From: CAYMJV01 sp964390545
GTDB taxonomy: Bacteria > Desulfobacterota > BSN033 > UBA1163
DNA length: 64,000 nt
Direction of reading: 5' to 3'
NCBI GenBank assembly: GCA_964390545.1
Contig: CAYMJV010000003.1
Location: 13,745-77,744 of the forward strand
The notes under the pieces: generated by a model
Databases searched by the model: none
Told to the model about the DNA's origin: nothing
What the model saw: only the letters and a program-made list of their open reading frames with translations
In this document: one piece after another, positions 8,267 through 16,036 of the stretch
Layout of the letters: each line of letters starts with the position of its first letter
Numbering within the stretch: position 1 is the first letter of the stretch
Translations under genes and position numbers: made by a program

Positions 8267-9226
8267 TTGATAAAAAGAACGCGGGTTTGTGATCTCCTTC
8301 AAATCGAGTATCCCATTATTCAAGGGGGCATGCTTTGGCTTTCCACGGCTGAGCTTGCTGCGGCTGTTTCCAATGCAGGAGGACTGGGTGTCCTTAGCCC
8401 TTTTGCAGGAATGGAGAAAAATGGAGATGCTTTAAGAAATCTAAAATTTCAGATAACCAAAGTCAGGGAACTAACGCAAAGACCTTTTGCAGTGAATATT
8501 CCGCTCTATCTCCAACAGAGCGGAATTCTTATGGATGTGATCCTGAAGGAGGAAGTTCGAATTGTCATAACCTCGGGAGGAGATCCCGGTGATTTTACTG
8601 AACTTCTGCATCAAGCAGGGGTGACGGTTCTCCATGTTGTCAGTTCAGTAGGACAGGCTCAGAAGGCAGAGTCCTGTAAAGCGGATGCCCTCATCGTTGA
8701 AGGAGTTGAGGCAGCGGCTTATGTGGGGTTTGACGAAATACCTCTTTTCTCTTTGATCCCTCAAGTCGCTGATGCTGTCTCTATTCCCATTATTGCAGCA
8801 GGTGGGATTGTCGATGCAAGAGGGGTTGTAGCGGCCTTTGCGCTCGGAGCTGAGGGTGTGCAGTTAGGTACCCGATTTGTGGCAGTCGAGGAGAATATTG
8901 CAAACCCAAATTATAAACAGGCTATTATAAAGGCAAAAGATACGGATACGGTCATCACTTGTCGGAGGCTATTACCTACGAGAAGCCTTAAGACAGAGTT
9001 TACAAGGCGATTATTAGAGTTGGAGGCGGCAGGGGCTTCGGCTGATGCAATCAGAGATTTTCTCGGTACGAGTCGGGCGAGAAAAGGGCAGATAGAAGGT
9101 GATCTGGTCAATGGAGAAGCCTACTGTGGATCCTCTGCCGGATTGATCAAGGAGATACTCCCTGCAGCCACAGTGATTCAAAGACTGGTTGATGGGTTTC
9201 AAGAAATTGTTAAGAAAATGGCTTAG
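8267..9226 (+). CDS. Nitronate monooxygenase / 2-nitropropane dioxygenase-like FMN protein
   Basis: A 319-residue TIM-barrel flavoprotein. YPIIQGGM near residue 15, NAGGLGVLSPF, the phosphate-binding IPIIAAGGIVDARGV and LGAEGVQLGTRFVA are typical of the NMO/FabK family. The usual EAGGHxG segment, whose His is the catalytic base in nitronate monooxygenases, reads EGVEAAAYVG here, so that His is replaced by Tyr and nitronate oxidation is doubtful. TTG 8267 is the only start preceded by a plausible site (GAAGGAATCGAGG). The many relatives in anaerobes could act as enoyl reductases or have unknown roles. Confidence 0.78.
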   Translation: MIKRTRVCDLLQIEYPIIQGGMLWLSTAELAAAVSNAGGLGVLSPFAGMEKNGDALRNLKFQITKVRELTQRPFAVNIPLYLQQSGILMDVILKEEVRIVITSGGDPGDFTELLHQAGVTVLHVVSSVGQAQKAESCKADALIVEGVEAAAYVGFDEIPLFSLIPQVADAVSIPIIAAGGIVDARGVVAAFALGAEGVQLGTRFVAVEENIANPNYKQAIIKAKDTDTVITCRRLLPTRSLKTEFTRRLLELEAAGASADAIRDFLGTSRARKGQIEGDLVNGEAYCGSSAGLIKEILPAATVIQRLVDGFQEIVKKMA

Positions 9227-9294
9227 GTGGTTGAAGTGCACCCACATCAGTACTAATACAAACGCATTAAATCTCGTTACGTTCAAGAGAATTA

Positions 9295-9344
9295 CCCCTC
9301 ACCCCATCCCTCTCCCCAGCGGGGAGAGGGGAGGGTGAGGGGGG
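9295..9344. repeat. Dispersed inverted repeat abutting a start codon
   Basis: CCCCTCACCCCATCCCTCTC(CCC) is followed after AGC by GGGGAGAGGGGAGGGTGAGG(GG), a near-perfect palindrome with arms of about 22 nt. It matches a C/G-rich intergenic repeat known in many bacterial genomes; a second copy in this window is at 53962-54004. Its right arm ends 2 bp before ATG 9347 of the next CoA transferase, so a folded mRNA would bury that ribosome-binding region. Confidence 0.7.
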
Positions 9345-9346
9345 CA

Positions 9347-10567
9347 ATGATGAAAACGAGAGACCCAAACATGAACCTTCTGGAAGACATACGAATACTG
9401 GATTTGGCAGATGAAAAGGCGAGCTTTTGCACCAAGCTTTTGGCGGATATGGGGGCAAGCGTCATCAAAGTGGAAAGACCAGGGGGAGATCTTTCTCGAA
9501 AAATAGGGCCGTTCTTAGGAAACTGTCCTCATCCAGAGCGGAGTCTGTTTTTCCTCCATCATAACACCAACAAATTGGGTATCACCCTTAATCTAGAACA
9601 CAGTGAAGGCAAAAAGATCTTTCGCAAACTGGTAGACAGGGCTGATGCTGTTGTAGAGAGCTTTTCTCCAGGATACCTTAAAGACCTTGGGTTGAGCTTT
9701 GAAATATTGAGCAGGACAAACCCCAAACTCATTTTGGTTTCAGTGACAGGTTTCGGACAAGATGGCCCCAGCAGCCAATACAAATCCTGTGACTTGGTAG
9801 CTTCCGCATTTGGGGGACAAATGTACGTGTCGGGTTCTCACTCAACTCCACCTCTTAAGCCTTTTGGAGAGCAATCTTATTACACTGCTTCGCTCTTTGC
9901 TGCCATTGGTATTCTTTTAGCCCTTAGGAAGCGAAATCGCAGCGGAGAGGGGGAACATATCGACATCTCCTTGCAAGAGGCTGTGGTTTCTACCTTGGAA
10001 CATGTCCTAATCCAATACTTTTATGAGAAGACCGTACCTAAGAGACAGGGAAGCCTCCACTGGAATAATTCTTTTTGTATTTTACCTTGTAAAGATGGTC
10101 ACATTCTCGTGAGTCTGTTCCAACAATGGGAGACTTTAGTTGAGTGGATGGATAGCGAAGGGATGGCTGAGGATTTAAGAGATGAAAAATATAAGGGGGA
10201 GGAATTTCGACAAAACCATTTTGATCATATTATTGAAGTATTGCAACGATGGATTAAAACACATACCGCGAATGAGCTTTTCGAATTAGGACAGCTGATG
10301 CGATTTCCATGGGCGCCGGTCTATTCTGCCAAAGAAGTTCTGGAAAGTCCCCAGCTGAAATCGCGGGGATTTTTCGTTGAGGTGGGTCACCCGGAGCTTG
10401 GAACATTCATTCAGTATTCTGGGGCTCCCTATAAGTTCGATGGTTGTTCATTGGATCGGTTGGAACGTGCACCGCTCATTGGCGAAGACAACATGGAGAT
10501 TTATCAGGGGGAATTGGGCTTTTCTGAAGAAGAGTTAAAAAGGCTTTCTTCTATTGAAGCCATCTGA
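9347..10567 (+). CDS. Family III (CaiB/BaiF) CoA transferase, copy 3, with Glu at the catalytic Asp position
   Basis: About 406 residues with ADMGASVIKVERPGGD, HHNTNKLGITLNLE and SGEGEHIDISLQEA, all family-typical. At the place of the catalytic Asp the sequence reads PFGEQSYYTAS, giving Glu175, whereas the four other copies here have Asp. A Glu variant could still form the mixed anhydride, or the subunit could be the non-catalytic half of a heterodimer with copy 4, which starts 10 bp downstream. Start choice is uncertain: ATG 9347 directly after the inverted repeat, or ATG 9371, which gives the N-terminus MNLLEDIRILDL. Confidence 0.85.
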   Translation: MMKTRDPNMNLLEDIRILDLADEKASFCTKLLADMGASVIKVERPGGDLSRKIGPFLGNCPHPERSLFFLHHNTNKLGITLNLEHSEGKKIFRKLVDRADAVVESFSPGYLKDLGLSFEILSRTNPKLILVSVTGFGQDGPSSQYKSCDLVASAFGGQMYVSGSHSTPPLKPFGEQSYYTASLFAAIGILLALRKRNRSGEGEHIDISLQEAVVSTLEHVLIQYFYEKTVPKRQGSLHWNNSFCILPCKDGHILVSLFQQWETLVEWMDSEGMAEDLRDEKYKGEEFRQNHFDHIIEVLQRWIKTHTANELFELGQLMRFPWAPVYSAKEVLESPQLKSRGFFVEVGHPELGTFIQYSGAPYKFDGCSLDRLERAPLIGEDNMEIYQGELGFSEEELKRLSSIEAI

Positions 10568-10576
10568 AGGATACTA

Positions 10577-11764
10577 ATGAATCAGGGGATCCTTAAGGGA
10601 TTGAGAATATTAGATTTTACATGGGTTTTGGCGGGCCCCTATGCCACAAGAATCCTTGCTGACTTTGGAGCGGAGGTGATTAAGATTCAGTCGAATAAAA
10701 CAGCTGGGGGTACTGAGTCTAATCTAACGGGATATTTCAGTCATTGGAATCGAAATAAGCGAAGCATTGCCCTGGATATGAGTCATCCCGAGGCAAAAGA
10801 GATTGTCTTAAGATTGGCAAGAATAAGTGATGTGGTCATTGAGAATTTTTCTACTCGAGTGATGTCGAATTGGGGACTGGATTACGAGAGGCTGAAGGAA
10901 GTGAGACCCGATATCATTATGGTAAGCATGTCAGCCATGGGACAAACGGGTCCCTGGAAAGATTTTGTGGCTTTTGGACCAGCGCTTCAGGCACTTTCAG
11001 GACTGACCTATCTTACTTCTTTTGCTGAAGAATCTCCTCTAGGGTTGGGCTATGCTTATGCAGACCCAGTGGCAGGTCTTCATGCTGCATTAGCTATTTT
11101 GGCAGCCTTGGAATTCCGAGATCGAACAGGAAAAGGGCAATACATCGATTTATCGCAATACGAAGCAATGTGCACATTGCTGGGCCCCGCTCTCTTGAAT
11201 GCATCGGCAAATTATAAAGAGTTTTCTCCTCAGGGTAATCATTCAGATAGTGTCCCAGCCGCTCCCTACGGATGTTACCAATGCTCCGGCGTAGATCGGT
11301 GGTGTGTGATTGGTGTGTTCAATGAGATAGAATGGGAAACCCTCTGCAATATCTTAGGTTGGCCTGATTGGACGAGGGAGGAAAGGTTCTCTGATCTGCC
11401 AAAACGAAAGGAGAATAAGGAAGATTTGGATAGGTTCCTTGAACAATGGACGCTGCAACACAGTCCAGAAGAAGTGGTAAATCTTCTCCAACAAGGGGGC
11501 GTTGCAGCAGGAATCGTTCAGAACGCTGAAGACCTTGCAAATGATCCTCACCTTATTGCAAGAGATTTTTTTATTCCATTAGAGCATCCAGTTCTTGGGA
11601 AAACCGTTGCAGATGCCTCCCCTATAAAATTCAAAAAGAATTCAAGGGACAAATGGAGAGCTGCTCCTTTGTTGGGCGAAGGCAATCGATATGTCTATAC
11701 GGAATTATTAGGTTTCACAGAAGGTGAGCTGTCCTCTTATATTGAGAAGGGAATTATTACTTAG
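10577..11764 (+). CDS. Family III (CaiB/BaiF) CoA transferase, copy 4
   Basis: A 395-residue CoA transferase with FTWVLAGPYATRILADFGAEVIKIQ, NRNKRSIALD and TGKGQYIDLSQYEA, and a catalytic Asp at residue 163 (AYADPVAGLHAAL). The PLGLGYAYADPVAG context is typical of BbsF-like and formyl-CoA-transferase-like enzymes. It begins 10 bp after copy 3 and probably forms a two-subunit enzyme with it. Its stop codon TAG (11762-11764) overlaps the fossil 3' end of an amidohydrolase on the other strand, so the 3' boundary of this operon was reshaped by a rearrangement. Confidence 0.88.
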   Translation: MNQGILKGLRILDFTWVLAGPYATRILADFGAEVIKIQSNKTAGGTESNLTGYFSHWNRNKRSIALDMSHPEAKEIVLRLARISDVVIENFSTRVMSNWGLDYERLKEVRPDIIMVSMSAMGQTGPWKDFVAFGPALQALSGLTYLTSFAEESPLGLGYAYADPVAGLHAALAILAALEFRDRTGKGQYIDLSQYEAMCTLLGPALLNASANYKEFSPQGNHSDSVPAAPYGCYQCSGVDRWCVIGVFNEIEWETLCNILGWPDWTREERFSDLPKRKENKEDLDRFLEQWTLQHSPEEVVNLLQQGGVAAGIVQNAEDLANDPHLIARDFFIPLEHPVLGKTVADASPIKFKKNSRDKWRAAPLLGEGNRYVYTELLGFTEGELSSYIEKGIIT

Positions 11765-11823
11765 CTCATTTGATCCCATACCACTTCTCCATCAAGGATC
11801 GTCATTTCCACCCCGATATCCTT
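11761..11823 (-). pseudogene. Fossil 3' end of an amidohydrolase (YtcJ-like)
   Basis: On the minus strand this reads KDIGVEMTILDGEVVWDQMS followed by TAA. The intact amidohydrolase at 49172-50719 ends in KDIGVEMTILNGEIAWDKMC; 15 of 20 residues agree and the DNA is nearly identical over GGATCGTCATTTCCACCCCG. Nothing upstream of this tail resembles the amidohydrolase, because the sequence switches at about 11822 to the plus-strand ATP-grasp fragment. It is therefore a severed gene end. Confidence 0.75.
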
Positions 11824-12325
11824 TGAAATCCTCCATAAATCGGATGTCTCCGGTGTAAGAATAGGCATTAGAAACTCAAAGGAGTTGAGATCTCTTTATG
11901 AAGAGATGATATCCAAGGTCTTTCATCGAGTCCCCGATGCTACGATCAAAGGAGTAATGATTCAAAGAATGGTAATAGAGGGGAGAGAATTGATCCTGGG
12001 AGCCAAAAGAGACCCCCAGGTTGGACCCGTGATCATTTTTGGATGGGCTGGGGTTTACACGGAATTATTGAAAGATTTCTCCTGCGGGATTCCTTCCATA
12101 ACGCTTCGGGAGGCTGAAGAAATGATTTCATGCACGCAGGTATCAAAACTCTTGGAAGGCTTTAGAGGCGAACTTCCCTCGGATCGAGTTTTCATAAAGG
12201 AGTGCATCCTCCGACTCTCCCAACTTATCTCCGAATTTCCAGAGATTACGGAGATAGACATAAATCCATTGAAAGTCTTCCCTAAAGGCGGTGTCGCTAT
12301 AGATGTCAGAGCTGTGGTTCAATAA
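11822..12325 (+). pseudogene. Truncated ADP-forming acyl-CoA synthetase, ATP-grasp (beta) domain end
   Basis: A plus-strand frame that reads FEILHKSDVSGVRIGIRNSK, then GVMIQRMVIEGRELILGAKRD, PVIIFGWAGVYTELLKD and EITEIDINPLKVFPKGGVAIDVRAVV up to TAA. These are consecutive motifs of the C-terminal part of the ATP-grasp domain in ADP-forming acetyl-CoA/acyl-CoA synthetases (about 165 of roughly 700 residues in fused forms). The CoA-binding and ligase domains and the N-terminal ATP-grasp half are absent. TTG 11885 could start a 146-residue protein, but that would begin in mid-domain. I read it as a gene remnant that joins the amidohydrolase remnant at about 11822. Confidence 0.7.
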
Positions 12326-12640
12326 ATTCATTATCTTTTCAATCAACCAAAGAAAATCAATTTGGCAAATCTGGTGTCCCAAAAGTTTCGGGAGAACCTC
12401 AGTCTTAGTGGCCTATAGACATTAAACCATCCCCAATAGCCAAAGCTCTTCCACTTTGAACTCCGTAAATGTTAGATGTACAAGCATTGAGAAAATATGG
12501 GAAATCGCCGTTTCAAATTTCCCGTGTTAAACCCCTCAGTCCTCTCAAGCAGGTTAAGCTCCACTAGATCACTTACTGGTCTCATCGGCCACGATTCAGC
12601 GGTCAAAATGGGAAACACCTAAAAAATGACACACCGAAAA
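12326..12640. other. Non-coding stretch before the TetR gene
   Basis: About 315 bp of lower-GC sequence with no plausible gene on either strand. I see no clear inverted repeats, tRNA or terminator. It separates the ATP-grasp remnant from the TetR promoter and may be decayed coding sequence. Confidence 0.4.
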
Positions 12641-12647
12641 AAACCGC

Positions 12648-12676
12648 TTGACAAAAAATATAATTTAATATATGAA
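12648..12676 (+). promoter_or_regulatory. Sigma-70-type promoter of the TetR gene
   Basis: A perfect -35 box TTGACA at 12648-12653 is followed after 17 bp by TATGAA at 12671-12676, in A/T-rich DNA. The start of transcription would be near 12683, about 43 bp upstream of ATG 12726. A TATATG at 12669 with a 15-bp spacer is an alternative -10. Confidence 0.6.
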
Positions 12677-12689
12677 CAAGTCTAAATAA

Positions 12690-12704
12690 ATAAATGTCAT
12701 TTAT
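12690..12704. promoter_or_regulatory. Perfect 15-bp palindrome, candidate TetR operator
   Basis: ATAAATG-T-CATTTAT is a perfect inverted repeat (7-1-7) that lies just downstream of the predicted -10 box and 21 bp before the TetR start codon. TetR-family dimers bind palindromes of this size, and an operator at about +8 to +22 fits autorepression. Binding is inferred, not shown. Confidence 0.55.
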
Positions 12705-12725
12705 AATCTGAATTTCATTCATAAT

Positions 12726-13361
12726 ATGGGTATACGGGAAAGGAAAGATCGAGAAAAAGATTTGAGGCGGCAACAGATACAAGAGGCTGCCAAAGAGCTA
12801 TTTTTATTAAAAGGTTTGAATTCAACCACCATGGAAGATATTGCAAAAAAAGCGGAATTAAGCCCTGCCACTATCTATTTATATTTCAAAAACAAGGATG
12901 AACTTTATGTTTCACTCAATTTAAGTTCCATCCAATACTTCACGAATAACATCAAGAAAATTCATGATGATAGTAAACTATCAGTGGAGGAAAAAATACT
13001 CAAGATTAAAGACGCAATGTACAACATGTATAAGCACGACCCGCTCATGTTGCGTAACATTATGCATATCCAAATGGAAGATACCTTATTGAACATTTCC
13101 AGAGACTTGGTCGACAAGATTAACAATCTTGCGGCAGAAGTCATGGAGATGATCGCCCATATTTACGAGGAGGGGGTCCGTCAAGGGAAATTGAAGAGCG
13201 GCCGTAGTATGGCTCTTGCAGATATTATGTGGGGAATTTTTACGGGCCTAGTCATGTGGGAAGAATCAAAGAGAAGATTCAATCCTAAAAAAGATTTTCT
13301 TAAACCCACCTTGGATAAAGCCTTTGATATTTTCTTGAAAGGAATTAGAAAAGGTCGGTAA
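12726..13361 (+). CDS. TetR/AcrR-family transcriptional regulator
   Basis: A 211-residue regulator. The N-terminal helix-turn-helix spans roughly residues 17-62 (QIQEAAKELFLLKGLNSTTM, EDIAKKAELSPATIYLYFKN), followed by an all-helical ligand-binding domain with no recognisable specificity motif. It has its own promoter and a palindromic site. It lies between CoA transferase/CoA-metabolism genes, so it may sense an acyl-CoA or aromatic acid and control the genes from 13440 on; in TetR regulators such as FadR/PaaR types the ligand is an acyl-CoA. This is inference from context. Confidence 0.9.
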   Translation: MGIRERKDREKDLRRQQIQEAAKELFLLKGLNSTTMEDIAKKAELSPATIYLYFKNKDELYVSLNLSSIQYFTNNIKKIHDDSKLSVEEKILKIKDAMYNMYKHDPLMLRNIMHIQMEDTLLNISRDLVDKINNLAAEVMEMIAHIYEEGVRQGKLKSGRSMALADIMWGIFTGLVMWEESKRRFNPKKDFLKPTLDKAFDIFLKGIRKGR

Positions 13362-13439
13362 TTCACCTCTACGAGGTTCGTTCCAGCAGCGTTCATGAGG
13401 TGACAATCTACTGAAATCTGGATTGAAGAGACCATTACC

Positions 13440-14549
13440 TTGATATCACTCGACAGGACATCGGTGTTGGATTGCACAACCCTTTTGCCCGGTCCTTACT
13501 GCACCATGATGCTGGGTGAATTGGGGGCGGAAGTGATAAAAGTCGAAAAGCCTGGGAAGGGGGATCTTCTGCGAGGTATATGGCCAGAGTGCTTTCGCTA
13601 CTTAAACGGTCACAAGAAGCTCATCACCCTGGACTTAAAGCAAGAGGAAGGCCGAAATACCCTTTTGGGATTAGCCTCCAAGATCCATGTCTTTGTTGAA
13701 GGATTCAGGCCCGGCATTGCCGCTGATTTGGGGATTGATTTTGATACCTTCAAGAAAGTTAATCCATCGATAATCTATTGCTCAATTTCAGGATACGGCC
13801 AAGACGGACCGTACGCCCGTCTTCCCGGGCATGATATCAACTATCAAGGGCTCAGTGGGCTCCTTAGCATCTCCGGCGATCCTGAATCTGGCCCAGAATT
13901 CCATTGTGGATTTGCAGTAGCTGATTTGAGCGGTTCCATGTTCGCTTTAGTTTCAATCCTGGCGGCACTTCTGAGACCCGATAGCCATTCCACAGCAATC
14001 CATCTAGATATCTCTATTGCAGAGAGTTTAGGGATGTGGATGATTCCGGGATTCCTGGAATTCGTTGGTCTAGGTCGACCGCCGAAGGCTGAATTCAGGG
14101 GGCGAGGCCCTTACGGAATTTTTGAAACGCGGGATAAGAAATACCTCACTCTGGGTGTCGTCGAGGATCATTTTTGGTTCAATCTATGCAAGGCTCTCGG
14201 ATTAAATGATCTTGCTTCAGACAAGGGGTTCAATAGCTGGCAGTCGAGGAACACGAACAGGGGGCGAATCGTCCCTAGACTTAGGGACGCGTTTAAAGAG
14301 GATGACTTGGAATCTTGGATTAAGAAGCTGAGAGAAATGAATGTACCCGTTGCGCCAGTGTTGGATTTTAACAATTGGATGGACGATCCCCAATTTGTCC
14401 ATCGGGGTTTCATACCTAAAACTGAAAAGGGGACAGTCGATCTGGGAAACCTGAGACGTTTTCTGATAACCTCGCTCTCAAGACGGCAAGACGATAAGGA
14501 ACAGCCTCTAACCTTAGGAAGGGATAACGGGACTGTACTTCAAAAGTAG
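13440..14549 (+). CDS. Family III (CaiB/BaiF) CoA transferase / alpha-methylacyl-CoA racemase-like, copy 5
   Basis: A 369-residue protein with the alpha-methylacyl-CoA racemase-type opening VLDCTTLLPGPYCTMMLGEL then GAEVIKVEKPGKGD, the ISGYGQDGPYARLPGHDINY block typical of racemases, and Asp162 in VADLSGSMFA. In racemases a His/Asp pair does proton exchange; GHDINYQGLSG supplies the His. It is therefore more likely an epimerase for a 2-methyl-branched acyl-CoA than a CoA transferase, unlike the other four copies. The start TTG 13440 has only a weak ribosome site. The branched substrate would agree with the downstream acyl-CoA dehydrogenase at 14638. Confidence 0.8.
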   Translation: MISLDRTSVLDCTTLLPGPYCTMMLGELGAEVIKVEKPGKGDLLRGIWPECFRYLNGHKKLITLDLKQEEGRNTLLGLASKIHVFVEGFRPGIAADLGIDFDTFKKVNPSIIYCSISGYGQDGPYARLPGHDINYQGLSGLLSISGDPESGPEFHCGFAVADLSGSMFALVSILAALLRPDSHSTAIHLDISIAESLGMWMIPGFLEFVGLGRPPKAEFRGRGPYGIFETRDKKYLTLGVVEDHFWFNLCKALGLNDLASDKGFNSWQSRNTNRGRIVPRLRDAFKEDDLESWIKKLREMNVPVAPVLDFNNWMDDPQFVHRGFIPKTEKGTVDLGNLRRFLITSLSRRQDDKEQPLTLGRDNGTVLQK

Positions 14550-14637
14550 GCGTAGATAATATCGCCATACTTAAGGAGAAGGGTGTTATAGCGTTTTTTA
14601 AACGTCTTAGGAAGACATCATACGGTGAGTAAAAGCT

Positions 14638-15786
14638 ATGGATTTTCAGCTTAATGAAGAGCAGAGGATTCTGCAAAAGGAAATCAAGAGGTTCTTAGAG
14701 AAGGAGATTGCTCCTCTGGTTAATGAATATGAATATGAACGAAAACCTCTAACCAAAGAAATCATTAAGAAATTGGAACCGTTTGGATTCACTCGGGCGA
14801 TTGTACCAGAAGAAAGGGGAGGGCTTGGAGATCTTGTCAGTTATTTTATTATGATCGAGGAACTCAGCAGGGTCTGGGGCTCTCTGCGGACGCTCATTAG
14901 TGTCAGTTCCCTTGCTGCATATACAATAGCGATGAGAGGGACAAAAGAACAGAGAGAGAAGTTTTTGCCAGGTCTGTTCTCGTTGGACATCCTGGCCTGT
15001 TTTGCTCTGACAGAGCCCAATGTGGGATCTGATGCAGGTGCTGTTGAGACAACAGCCGAAAGAAAGGGTGATCACTATCTCATCAATGGTTCGAAGACGA
15101 TGATTACCGGTGGTAGTATGGCTGATGTAGTATGCTTGTACGCCACGGTGGATCGATCGAAGAAAGAAAAGGGCATCACTGCGTTTCTGGTCAAAAAAGG
15201 CGAGTCGGAGTTTGAAGCATCGAATATCAAAAAGATGGGGATGCATTCGTCCGTGTTGTCGGAACTCTCCTTCGACGACTCCCGCGTGCCGATTGAAAAT
15301 CGACTAGGAGAAGAAGGTGAAGGTCTAAGAATTGCTCTTATTGGACTGAACATCGGCCGTGTTGCTGTATCGTTTGGCGCTGTCGGCATAGCGCAGGCTG
15401 CCTTGGATGCTGCGATCCGTTATGCCAAAAAACGAGTTCAATTTGGCAAACCGATCGGTGGCTTCCAGCTTGTTCAAGAGATGATTGTGGATATGGCATT
15501 GAAAGTGGATGCGGCGCGGTTATTGAGTTTAAGGGCCGCTGAATTACTGAACAGAGGTGCCGAATGCAGACGTGAAGCTTCATTCGCCAAGTTGTTTTCC
15601 ACGGAAATGGTGATGGATGTCGCCAACAAGGCCATTCAGGTACACGGGGGGTACGGATATACAGAAGAGTACCCTGTTGAGAGGTATTATCGTGACGGAC
15701 GCCACTTGACCCTGGCAGAGGGCACCAGTGAAATACAGAAACTTATTATTGGCCGAGATATCTTAGGAATCTCTGCGATTACTTAG
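14638..15786 (+). CDS. Acyl-CoA dehydrogenase
   Basis: A 382-residue flavoenzyme introducing a 2,3-double bond into an acyl-CoA, passing electrons to ETF. CFALTEPNVGSDAG and the INGSKTMITGG strand form the FAD site, RVQFGKPIGGFQLVQ the interdomain segment, and the C-terminal AEGTSEIQKLIIGRDILG carries the catalytic Glu at residue 361. Length and motif positions are normal. It lies 88 bp after the racemase-like gene. No etfAB genes are present in the window. Specificity cannot be read. Confidence 0.9.
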   Translation: MDFQLNEEQRILQKEIKRFLEKEIAPLVNEYEYERKPLTKEIIKKLEPFGFTRAIVPEERGGLGDLVSYFIMIEELSRVWGSLRTLISVSSLAAYTIAMRGTKEQREKFLPGLFSLDILACFALTEPNVGSDAGAVETTAERKGDHYLINGSKTMITGGSMADVVCLYATVDRSKKEKGITAFLVKKGESEFEASNIKKMGMHSSVLSELSFDDSRVPIENRLGEEGEGLRIALIGLNIGRVAVSFGAVGIAQAALDAAIRYAKKRVQFGKPIGGFQLVQEMIVDMALKVDAARLLSLRAAELLNRGAECRREASFAKLFSTEMVMDVANKAIQVHGGYGYTEEYPVERYYRDGRHLTLAEGTSEIQKLIIGRDILGISAIT

Positions 15787-16036
15787 TGGACCAACCCAGC
15801 GTTTCTGTAGAAAAATCATGGCGTTGGTATTCCGACACTTCTCATATCCATGAGAGTTCAGGATGTTTAGGGTTTTGTTTAAAGGAAAAGCGCCGCAGAT
15901 AATTTGAATTCGTAAGATAGGACCAGCAGGAGCGATCCGGGCTCAAAAGACTGTGTATGATCGTGATGGCGCGCCGGACTAAAGATGCTCGAGAACCATA
16001 ATTCTTAAGTTAGTTTAGAGCAAAAAGGAGGAATAA

